From positions 1 to 16,246 of the forward strand of contig CAMYMO010000114.1 in the NCBI GenBank assembly GCA_947259425.1: a DNA stretch of 16,246 bases. The letters are read 5' to 3'. Positions 4,558 to 11,140 of this stretch are shown here, in pieces; position 1 is the first letter of the stretch, and every line of letters begins with the position of its first letter. The notes below the pieces were generated by a model. That model was not told the origin of the DNA. It was given only the letters and a program-made list of their open reading frames with translations, and did no database searches. The position numbers and the translations under genes are program-made. The DNA is from an uncultured Ectothiorhodospiraceae bacterium (lineage in GTDB: Bacteria; Pseudomonadota; Gammaproteobacteria; UBA6429; Thiohalophilaceae).

Positions 4558-6150
4558 ATGAAAACAAATCTCCCAATCAGCGATATTGAACGTGATTATG
4601 CGGGTAATAAAAACATACTCTCTACCACCAATCTGAAAGGTGCGATTAACTATTTCAATGATGATTTCCTGGAGATCAGTGGATTTGAGCCTGAAGAACT
4701 TCTGAATCAAAATCATAATGTAGTCCGCCACCCCGGCATGCCTTCAGCTGCATTCGAAGATCTATGGGAAACCGTTAAAGACGGTCGGTCCTGGATGGGC
4801 ATTGTTAAAAACCGTTGTAAAAACGGCGATCATTATTGGGTCGATGCCTATGTCACACCAATAAAACATGATGGAGAGACTGTCGAATACCAATCGGTTC
4901 GCCAAAAACCAAGACGAGAACGTGTTGCCCGTGCGGAACAAATTTACCAGCAATTACAAGATGGAAAATCACCCAGAGAAATACGACCTGCAAAATTCGG
5001 CATTATCCCAACAGTAATAAGTTTTATGACTTTTGCCTTACTGGCAAGCACCTTGCTCGTGTCATTCGCATTAAATATTGAGTTTTCAAAAAGCATAGCC
5101 AGCTTTATTTCCGCTGCTATTTTTTCTTCGTTTGTTATTTATTATGCATTGCGTCCTTTAAAAGCGGCAATCAATAAGGCACTTTGCATTACCGATAACC
5201 CCATTGCCCGCTATATCTATACTGGCCGTAATGATGACGTGGGTTCTCTGCTATTGGCAATGAAATCACTCGACTCTGAAACAACTGGAATCGTTGGCCG
5301 CATCTCAGATGACTCAAAGACCCTTTCCTCCTGTGCCAAGAGCCTGTCAGAGACAACCGAAATAGCGAATCAAGGTGTACAAAAGCAATATAGCGAAACC
5401 GACATGGTTGCAACTGCAACCAATGAAATGAGCGCGAGTATTCAAGCAATTTCCATTAACGCACAACAAACCGCCAATGCAGCAAAAGAAGCGATGGATG
5501 AATCCAGCAAAGGAAAAACGGTAGTTGAAACTACATCTTCCTCCATTAGTGAGCTAGCTTCGGATGTCAAACACGCATCTGACGTGATTGGGAATGTTAA
5601 AACGGGTAGCAACGAAATCAGCTCAATTGTTGATGTGATTCGTGGTATATCTGAACAAACCAATCTTCTTGCCTTAAATGCAGCCATTGAAGCGGCACGC
5701 GCAGGAGAACAAGGTCGTGGTTTTGCGATCGTCGCTGATGAAGTCAGGACGCTGGCCAGTCGAACGAATACGGCAACCAACGAAATACAACAAATGATCG
5801 AGAAGCTACAAGCAGATACCTGTGAAGCGGTTAATGTGATGACCAAGAGTAGCGAAAATGCCGCTAACACGGTTGAGCATGCCGCATCTGCTACCCACTC
5901 CCTGCAGGCAATCACTTCGGCCATCGGAAAAATTAATGATATGAGCATGACCATCGCCTCTGCGGTTGAAGAACAAAGCGCCGTTGCTGAGGAAATAAAT
6001 CAAGGTATTGTTAGAATTAGAGATACCGCTGAGACAAGTATACAAGCTTCGGATGATATGCAAAAAGCAAGTAATACAATGGGCGATCTTGCCTATGGTC
6101 TCAAAGATCTTGCCGATGAATTCTGGGCGAAAAAGGTTGAACGCACTTAA
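4558..6150 (+). CDS. Aer-like PAS-domain methyl-accepting chemoreceptor
   Basis: This 530-residue receptor (E. coli Aer is 506) probably senses oxygen or redox state and signals to CheA through CheW. An Aer-type PAS domain spans about residues 10-118, with VVRHPGMP (55-62), W70, W79, N85 and Y93 in place. Two membrane helices follow at about 149-172 and 179-199, separated by a very short loop, so no periplasmic sensor domain exists. A HAMP-like linker runs from about 200 to 250. The signalling domain has its hairpin tip at ISEQTNLLALNAAIEAARAG (364-383). No C-terminal NWETF-type CheR tether is present. The start is the ATG at 4558, with AGGA 8 nt upstream, downstream of the sigma-28 promoter. 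Oddly, residue 60 is Gly where Aer has Asp in RHPDMP. Confidence 0.93.
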   Translation: MKTNLPISDIERDYAGNKNILSTTNLKGAINYFNDDFLEISGFEPEELLNQNHNVVRHPGMPSAAFEDLWETVKDGRSWMGIVKNRCKNGDHYWVDAYVTPIKHDGETVEYQSVRQKPRRERVARAEQIYQQLQDGKSPREIRPAKFGIIPTVISFMTFALLASTLLVSFALNIEFSKSIASFISAAIFSSFVIYYALRPLKAAINKALCITDNPIARYIYTGRNDDVGSLLLAMKSLDSETTGIVGRISDDSKTLSSCAKSLSETTEIANQGVQKQYSETDMVATATNEMSASIQAISINAQQTANAAKEAMDESSKGKTVVETTSSSISELASDVKHASDVIGNVKTGSNEISSIVDVIRGISEQTNLLALNAAIEAARAGEQGRGFAIVADEVRTLASRTNTATNEIQQMIEKLQADTCEAVNVMTKSSENAANTVEHAASATHSLQAITSAIGKINDMSMTIASAVEEQSAVAEEINQGIVRIRDTAETSIQASDDMQKASNTMGDLAYGLKDLADEFWAKKVERT

Positions 6151-6263
6151 AAATTTATACGTAGTCATTTACGCTGGATCTTAAACCAGAGTCGTCAGTA
6201 TTGCTAACGTAGCAAATATCTACACCGCATTGAACTTTCATCTAAAATCACTATCCTAGTTAT

Positions 6264-6698
6264 ATGAATATTCATGCCAGTTATTTCAGTATCAAAAATC
6301 CGTTAGAAATTTTCGATCGCTGGCTTAATCCCTATCGACATTCCAGCTCTGCCGATATCCGTCATAAAACGATCAACGTTAAATGGACTCAGCGGGCTGA
6401 ACAGGCATTACGCGCACGCGAGCATTCGCTTACGATTGAGATGCAGATCTATTTTTCCTGCGTGGTAAAAAAACGGGTGCTTTTTCACGATCAATCCGAT
6501 GATGATGCAATCAACATCAATGATAAACTGCGTATCGTTTCTAAAACGGTGCAATCCGATAGTTGTGATGCGGCTGAGTTTGCAAAGAATTTTCCGGTAA
6601 AAAACGAACTCATCTCAGACAGTGCCAACAAGATGCTGCCAACTCTACTCTGTGTTGATTATAAAGATCAGCAATGGGTAGGTGAGTTTTCGATTTAA
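6264..6698 (+). CDS. Conserved-looking protein of unknown function, 144 aa
   Basis: This is a soluble protein without signal peptide or membrane segments. The most structured block is VKWTQRAEQALRAREHSL (39-56), followed by EMQIYFSCVVKKRVLFHD (59-76), an amphipathic helix then a buried strand containing C66. The C-terminal half is more polar and ends LLCVDYKDQQWVGEFSI. I recall similar unnamed proteins in other gammaproteobacteria but cannot assign a family. No SD precedes the ATG. The 113-nt gap after the chemoreceptor holds a short perfect hairpin TTGCTA/TAGCAA (6201-6215). A possible link to chemotaxis is positional only. Confidence 0.7.
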   Translation: MNIHASYFSIKNPLEIFDRWLNPYRHSSSADIRHKTINVKWTQRAEQALRAREHSLTIEMQIYFSCVVKKRVLFHDQSDDDAININDKLRIVSKTVQSDSCDAAEFAKNFPVKNELISDSANKMLPTLLCVDYKDQQWVGEFSI

Positions 6699-6810
6699 AG
6701 TACCTGCTGCGTAAAGCCAATAAACACCTCATTCCTATTCCTGCCCTCGATTTTAGCTCCCCACATCAGCCCGGCTCGTGCATGGCCCAGGCCAGCTTCT
6801 CGATTTCCAA

Positions 6811-6840
6811 TCTCACCTTCTCTGTTCTCACCTTCTCTGT
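6811..6840. repeat. Perfect 15-bp tandem duplication
   Basis: TCTCACCTTCTCTGT occurs twice in direct succession (6811-6825 and 6826-6840). It is pyrimidine-rich on the plus strand and lies in the non-coding gap downstream of the anti-sigma gene. No gene uses it convincingly: the short plus-strand frame across it would read LTFSV twice but has no RBS and runs into the anti-sigma gene. Confidence 0.85.
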
Positions 6841-6869
6841 GCACTGCTCGCCCATAGGAAAGGGAGTTT

Positions 6870-7577
6870 TTATATCTTTGTTACGACTCCGGTATAAGGC
6901 ACCGGCCCGGTTGGTTGTCCTGTTGGCGAGCCGCCGGCTGGCTCAATACTCACCGCCATCACATTCGCCTGTTTGATTCTTTCTAACAGATCATCCGATA
7001 AGGGCAGGCTTTGCTGTTGTTCAGGTGAGATTAAACCCAGCGATATCGGTTTATCGCCCTCCTTAATCATCCATAACTCAAACGCCTTGCCAATCGGAAT
7101 GGTTTGTTCGTTAACGATGTGCACTACCATGCGTTTATTCTGTAAATCGGATTTAATTAACCATGAGGCCTGTTGTTGTTCGGTCTGCAATACTGAAATA
7201 TATTGGTTCACTACCAATTTCGGTGCAAACAAATTCAGGTAAACCGCAAACATCAATGCCAGGGTAACGACCGTGGTCAGACTGCGCCACAACATTAAAC
7301 TGTTCCAGATAGCCCCGAAGAAACCCGAGTTGGGCTGTTCTGTATCACTAAAACCCAGGCGTTTATGAATTATTTTCCATACGTGTTCAGGTACATCAAC
7401 TGGCACAACCCCTTCACTGAGACTTCCCAGTTTTTGTTCCCAACTTGAAATGATCTGACGCAATCGAGCATCCTGCTCAGCCAGTCGTTCAAAGCGTTGT
7501 CGGGCACGGCCGTGCAAAGTCCCCAGCACATATTCAGCGGCCAGCGCCTGTCGCAATTCAGGATCTTGATAATTCAT
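6870..7577 (-). CDS. RskA/ChrR-like anti-sigma factor, single-pass membrane protein
   Basis: This is a 235-residue anti-sigma factor. The cytoplasmic N-terminus with AAEYVLGTLHGRARQRFE (13-30) is the anti-sigma domain typical of RskA-like proteins; no zinc HxxxCxxC motif is present. One transmembrane helix lies at about 98-117. The periplasmic part has the family blocks FELWMIKEGDKPISLGLI (166-183) and SIEPAGGSPTGQPTGPV (210-226). It is expected to hold the cognate ECF sigma factor inactive until a signal outside the membrane leads to its release. The ATG overlaps the sigma-factor stop by 4 nt (ATGA), which couples translation at near-equal ratio. The inducing signal cannot be deduced. Confidence 0.9.
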   Translation of the reverse strand: MNYQDPELRQALAAEYVLGTLHGRARQRFERLAEQDARLRQIISSWEQKLGSLSEGVVPVDVPEHVWKIIHKRLGFSDTEQPNSGFFGAIWNSLMLWRSLTTVVTLALMFAVYLNLFAPKLVVNQYISVLQTEQQQASWLIKSDLQNKRMVVHIVNEQTIPIGKAFELWMIKEGDKPISLGLISPEQQQSLPLSDDLLERIKQANVMAVSIEPAGGSPTGQPTGPVPYTGVVTKI

Positions 7578-8116
7578 CGCTCAAGACACCCTTTCACGCT
7601 TTGTAGTCCACGTCGAATCCAACTTTTAATGGTCCCCAATGGTGTTGTGGTACGCTCCGCCACCTCATCATGCGTGAGGCCTTCATAAAAAGCCAATAAA
7701 ATGGCGTTGCGTTGCTTGTCATTCAGCTCCTGCAGACATTGCCATAATAATTGCGCCATATCCGATTCAAGCAATTTTGCTAATGGCCCCAGTTCAGCAT
7801 CCACTTGTTGCAGATCAACATCCTTTGCAGGTAACAATTTTTTCTGTTTACGCAGAATATCGAGCGCACGATAGCGCACGATGGTGGCCATCCAGGCCAT
7901 CGGAGAACCCTTGTCACTATGGAAATCAACCGCGCGATGCCAGATCTGCACAAAGGCCTCTTGCAAGGCATCTTGTGCCGCCGCTTCCTTCTTAAGTATA
8001 CGCAAAGCAACCGCATATAGATTCGCAGATGCCAATGAATATAATTTGGAAAAAGCCTGTTCATCCTTCCTCGCCGTGGCTGCGAGCAGGGTCTGTAAAC
8101 GAATTTGATCGGGCAT
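7574..8116 (-). CDS. ECF sigma factor, SigK-type
   Basis: This is a 180-residue extracytoplasmic-function sigma factor. Region 2 spans about residues 25-95, with the core-binding segment AAAQDALQEAFVQIWHRA (45-62) and the -10-recognition helix AWMATIVRYRALDILRKQ (74-91). Region 4 spans about 120-178, with the helix-turn-helix GLTHDEVAERTTTPLGTIKS (146-165). The pairing with an RskA-like anti-sigma gene, overlapped by 4 nt, fits the SigK/RskA (ECF19-like) arrangement. No strong SD precedes the ATG. ECF operons are often autoregulated. I saw no certain ECF promoter upstream, although TGAAC/GTTCA half-sites lie at 8149-8174. Targets are unknown. Confidence 0.92.
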   Translation of the reverse strand: MPDQIRLQTLLAATARKDEQAFSKLYSLASANLYAVALRILKKEAAAQDALQEAFVQIWHRAVDFHSDKGSPMAWMATIVRYRALDILRKQKKLLPAKDVDLQQVDAELGPLAKLLESDMAQLLWQCLQELNDKQRNAILLAFYEGLTHDEVAERTTTPLGTIKSWIRRGLQSVKGCLER

Positions 8117-8449
8117 GGCTTAAGCGTAATTATTTTTATTGCTGGATTTGAACCAGTCTAATTTAAATAGTTCACAGAAAAGTAACAAATCCTGTTAGTC
8201 ATCGACGGAAATATCCTGCTTTTTACTTGGTTCTGCAGAGATAACAATCTAAAAGCATAGTGGCTAACGGTTAGTATGAGCTAGCTTCATCGTTTTAATC
8301 GCTGAAATTAATTCATCGTGACAGGCCTTAGAGCATCAAACTAGCACAGTATTTGCACGGCTAAATATAATCTATACTATTTGTATTAGTTGCAATATCA
8401 CTGATTAAATCGCATCTAAACTTAATTTAAATATGGTCATTTTTATTCA
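8117..8449. other. Intergenic region between divergent sigma operon and small ORF
   Basis: There is no long ORF. On the sigma-factor side it contains an inverted repeat TGAAC/GTTCA (8149-8174). It also holds a short dyad CTAAC-G-GTTAG (8264-8274). On the plus strand a perfect TATAAT lies at 8366-8371, with an overlapping alternative TTGCAC (8353-8358)-N16-TACTAT (8375-8380), either of which could drive the ORF at 8450. No RNA gene or terminator was recognised. Confidence 0.4.
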
Positions 8450-8620
8450 ATGAAAAAACGCGTGGACAATAATGAGATAAGCATTGGGCAACCACTCGAA
8501 TGGAACGTAGAAAATACAGCTGGACGCTGGATATTACCTAAAGGTTTTATTTATCACACCGAAGAATCACTTCGTCGGCCGGAAACACTGGGACACTATT
8601 ACGATACACAAAATCATTGA
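8450..8620 (+). CDS. Small ORF (56 aa) resembling the N-terminal module of HD-GYP proteins
   Basis: The sequence starts MKKRVDNNEISIGQPLEWNV and continues through AGRWILPKGFIYHTEESL to LGHYYDTQNH. The order I-G-Q-P-L-x-W-N-V, G-x(4)-P-K-G and S/T-E-x-x-L recalls the short module at the N-terminus of many HD-GYP phosphodiesterases and related c-di-GMP proteins (IGQPLPWDVYD, LLLKKG, SE-x-Q-L). Here a TGA follows straight after that module and no HD-GYP or PilZ domain is found downstream. It is either a real stand-alone small protein or a remnant. No SD is visible, which lowers confidence. It lies 92 nt before a membrane coiled-coil gene in the same direction. Confidence 0.5.
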   Translation: MKKRVDNNEISIGQPLEWNVENTAGRWILPKGFIYHTEESLRRPETLGHYYDTQNH

Positions 8621-8676
8621 AGCGATTGATTAGCAGTATGTAAACAACGTCGACTCATCTCAATTATCGGCAAATA

Positions 8677-8704
8677 TTGAGTATAAAATCGGGCAATTTA
8701 TAAC
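8677..8704 (+). promoter_or_regulatory. Promoter candidate for the membrane coiled-coil gene
   Basis: TTGAGT (8677-8682), a 16-bp spacer, then TATAAC (8699-8704). The predicted start of transcription falls at about 8711, only two bases before the ATG at 8713. The gene has no SD, so a leaderless mRNA is possible if this promoter is real. Confidence 0.35.
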
Positions 8705-8712
8705 AAGCAAGC

Positions 8713-9393
8713 ATGACAGACTTAATTGAGATACCCTATTGGATATACCTTAGCCTGATACAGGGGGCGGTTTTACTGGCCTTAATGTTGACAATTTTCT
8801 TTATGAAATTTAAAAAATCGAAATTGAAAATTAAAACCCTTGAGACGGCACTAGAATCACATACAAAGACAGATGATACAGCACAACTAAAAACACGAAT
8901 AGATAGTCAAGAACTGGAATTATTAGACCAGGAAGAAAAAGGCAGCGCTACTGACACCATACCCGCTCCTGAGGACGACTCCCTAACGGCTGCTGAGGAC
9001 AGTGACGATAACATTATCAATATCACGAATATTATTTCCGCGCAAATATCATTGATTTCTGATCTAAATTCCCAGATAGCTAAATTATCCGTTGCACCTG
9101 AAGAAAAATCTGTACTTCAAGACTCAATAACCAAACTTGAAACCCAGTCCAAAAAAATATTGGAAGCGATCGAAGTACCACAGGATGAAAATGAATTCCT
9201 ACAAGACCAGATTCAAGCACTACTTAAACAAGATGCTCAATACGACACCAAAACCAGCCATCAAATTGAGGTATTAAAAACCCATTTAGCGGATAAAAAT
9301 AAAGAGTACGATGAACTTAATCAGAAATTCACTCAAGTAGAAGCAAAATATCTTAAATTAGAGGAAGAGCAACCTAAAAGTTCAGAGAATTAG
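8713..9393 (+). CDS. Single-pass membrane protein with long coiled coil, unrecognised
   Basis: This is a 226-residue protein. A hydrophobic helix at about residues 9-31 (WIYLSLIQGAVLLALMLTIF) is followed by a basic stop-transfer stretch KFKKSKLKIK (32-41), so the bulk is probably cytoplasmic. An acidic low-complexity linker lies at about 71-100 (PAPEDDSLTAAEDSDD). Heptad-like coiled coil covers roughly 36-66 and 105-220 and is rich in Gln, Glu, Lys and Leu. No enzymatic motif is present. Such proteins often act as scaffolds or polar or membrane organisers, but nothing here identifies a partner. The gene ends 122 nt before a hairpin/T-run terminator. Confidence 0.75.
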   Translation: MTDLIEIPYWIYLSLIQGAVLLALMLTIFFMKFKKSKLKIKTLETALESHTKTDDTAQLKTRIDSQELELLDQEEKGSATDTIPAPEDDSLTAAEDSDDNIINITNIISAQISLISDLNSQIAKLSVAPEEKSVLQDSITKLETQSKKILEAIEVPQDENEFLQDQIQALLKQDAQYDTKTSHQIEVLKTHLADKNKEYDELNQKFTQVEAKYLKLEEEQPKSSEN

Positions 9394-9514
9394 TATAACG
9401 AAATACCCTTTAGCTTACGCAAAGTTTATTCCCTCGCCCAATCTCATCACAAAGGCCTCGACCAATTCTATTAGAGATCAGGTTGTACGAACTCACGCTG
9501 AAAACACCCATGAT

Positions 9515-9546
9515 CAGGAACGGGCGGTAATTTTTCCTGGTTTTTT
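9515..9546 (+). terminator. Rho-independent terminator candidate
   Basis: CAGGAA (9515-9520) pairs perfectly with TTCCTG (9534-9539) across a 13-nt loop, followed by G and six T (9541-9546). It would terminate the coiled-coil gene transcript about 120 nt after its stop codon. Confidence 0.5.
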
Positions 9547-9722
9547 CGACTATTTCGCTGCTATTGACTGACATTATTGCTGCGCTTATCTAAAATCAGT
9601 GATAGTTGACATTCCCGTTCAGAATATTGGGTGGGATAGTTCAGTTTTTAGGTTATTCGTCGTTTGGCCGAGCCTCTTCTGGATCCTTGCTGAGCTTGGC
9701 TTTAGACTATCTTGATGGCGAA

Positions 9723-9736
9723 ATTAAGTTCTTAAT
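9723..9736. promoter_or_regulatory. Possible LysR autoregulatory dyad
   Basis: ATTAAG and CTTAAT are perfect inverted 6-bp arms separated by TT, centred about 47 bp upstream of the regulator start codon. LysR-type proteins commonly bind T-N11-A dyads in their own promoters, and the dyad fits that spacing. Assignment rests on position only. Confidence 0.35.
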
Positions 9737-9776
9737 CATAAGTAACGGCTAATGAAAAAGTTAATGGATACATTCC

Positions 9777-10694
9777 TTGCCGGAATATAAAAACCTACCC
9801 GATATGACTGGCTGGGCCAGTCTCCGCGCGCTCGTCGAGAAGGGCGGTGTGTTGGAGGCCGCCCGCGTGCTCAATGTTGGCCAACCTGCGGTCACTAAGC
9901 GTTTGCGCGCATTGGAAAAATGTTATGGCATGCCATTGCTGGAGCGTGTTTCAGGCCGATTGAGACTGACCGAGGCCGGTGAGAAGGTCTATTTGCTTGC
10001 CGTGCAAACCCTCGATCGACACATTGCGTTACGTGAGGAGATCCTAAATCTCGCCCAGGGCAAATCCAGCCTACGGCTCGAGGTCACCTTTGGGATCGGT
10101 GAGCACTTACTATCGGAACTACTGCTTAAATTTAAAGAGCAGCAACCCGACTTCAAAATTGAGAGCCGGTTGGCCTACAATCGTCAGATCCAAACGGATC
10201 TGGCCACTCGACAAGCGGATATGGCACTGGTTGAAAGTGCGCCGGATCACCCGGACATTCTGGTACAAAAATGGCGCGAAGATGAATTATGGATGGTATG
10301 TGGGCCCGGGCATCCCTTAGCGGGGACTGATCTGCTTGCCGTCGAAGAATTGGCAAATCAGTTGTATGTGTTACGTGAATTAGACTCATCGATTCGGGAA
10401 TCCCTGGACGAAGCGTTATCACGAATCAAAATTAAACATTTAAATATCGCCCTTGAAGTCGGCTCCAGTGAAGCCATCATCGATATCCTCGAACGGAACC
10501 AACATGTGAGCTTTCTGCCACGCTTTGCGGTGTATGAACGGGTCACACAAGGCGAGTTGTATCATATCAAGATAACGGGCTTTCGAATCTTACGAACTCT
10601 GTGGATAGCGCGAAACCAGGCAGCGCTCGATCACCCCGTTGCTGAAGCCTTTATTGAAATGATTCGCAAGCTTAGCCAAACCAATATTGCTTAG
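9777..10694 (+). CDS. LysR-type transcriptional regulator
   Basis: This is a 305-residue regulator of standard LTTR length. The winged helix-turn-helix is at residues 12-70, with the recognition part EAARVLNVGQPAVTKRLRAL (27-46) and wing RVSGRLRLTEAGEKV (57-71). A type 2 periplasmic-binding-protein-like effector domain covers about 95-300 (LRLEVTFGIGEHLLSELLL onward). The start is taken as TTG 9777 because similarity begins at PEYKNLPDM and TGGA lies 8 nt upstream; ATG 9804 would trim nine residues. It is convergent with the cytochrome c-DUF302 operon and its last 4 nt overlap the DUF302 stop. The usual divergent target gene is absent, so its target may lie elsewhere or be the convergent operon. 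The effector is unknown. Confidence 0.92.
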   Translation: MPEYKNLPDMTGWASLRALVEKGGVLEAARVLNVGQPAVTKRLRALEKCYGMPLLERVSGRLRLTEAGEKVYLLAVQTLDRHIALREEILNLAQGKSSLRLEVTFGIGEHLLSELLLKFKEQQPDFKIESRLAYNRQIQTDLATRQADMALVESAPDHPDILVQKWREDELWMVCGPGHPLAGTDLLAVEELANQLYVLRELDSSIRESLDEALSRIKIKHLNIALEVGSSEAIIDILERNQHVSFLPRFAVYERVTQGELYHIKITGFRILRTLWIARNQAALDHPVAEAFIEMIRKLSQTNIA

Positions 10695-11140
10695 TCGGCC
10701 ATCTTATTAAAGATCGAATGTATGTCTTGCTTCCATTGTGCCAGTAATTTTTTAAGCTTTTTATCTTTTGTTAAGATAATTTTTTCCGGATCACTGGAAA
10801 TTAATAATGTATCCTGTGCCTCAGAAAAAATGGCTATTTTAAGTGGTAAATAAGGTATCCATTCGGGATAAGTATCAGCGACCCATTTAATTTCCTCGGG
10901 TTTGCCAAAAAAGACAACGCGATACTTATCGGTTTTATAACCCATTTTCGTTAAACCAATATCAACTCGTTGCACTCGGCTTAATTTATAACCGTGCGAT
11001 TTTATCTCGGCTTGTAATGCCAGCATCGCTTCCGGGAAGGTTTGCTGGGTACGAGCCATATACATTTCTTCGGCCATCGCGGGCACAGAGAAAAACAAAC
11101 CGAACAGTATTGGTAAAATTTTTAGCCTCTTCAGTTTCAT
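10691..11140 (-). CDS. Secreted stand-alone DUF302 protein
   Basis: This 149-residue precursor has a clear Sec signal peptide (MKLKRLKILPILFGLFFSVP, cleavage after AMA at about 23), so it acts in the periplasm. The rest is one DUF302-like alpha/beta domain: FPEAMLALQAEIKSHGYKLS (35-54), a VDIGLTKMGYK strand, VVFFGKP, then YLPLKIAIFSE. The fused domain in the upstream gene has LPC at the position where this one has LPL, and the mature part here contains no cysteine. The ATG overlaps the cytochrome gene's stop by 4 nt (ATGA), so the two are coupled and probably interact. The function of DUF302 is not established. Confidence 0.85.
   Translation of the reverse strand: MKLKRLKILPILFGLFFSVPAMAEEMYMARTQQTFPEAMLALQAEIKSHGYKLSRVQRVDIGLTKMGYKTDKYRVVFFGKPEEIKWVADTYPEWIPYLPLKIAIFSEAQDTLLISSDPEKIILTKDKKLKKLLAQWKQDIHSIFNKMAD

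Larger units (their letters stand above)
9394..9776. other. Intergenic region between coiled-coil gene and lysR-type gene
   Basis: There is no supported ORF on either strand. It contains the terminator at 9515-9546, a perfect TTGACA at 9606-9611 without a matching -10, a bulged hairpin GCCGAGC/GCTTGGC (9667-9700, one G-T pair) with no T-run on either side, and the dyad ATTAAG-TT-CTTAAT at 9723-9736 near the regulator start. Confidence 0.5.

Noticed and set aside
5442..5954. 170-codon open frame on the minus strand inside the chemoreceptor gene
   Set aside because: It is antisense to the highly conserved signalling domain, with Ala/Ser-rich low-quality translation and no RBS. It is a by-product of the coding strand's codon pattern.
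9667..9700. Hairpin GCCGAGC/GCTTGGC as terminator or riboswitch
   Set aside because: There is no T-run on either strand and no recognisable riboswitch core. It may be chance structure.
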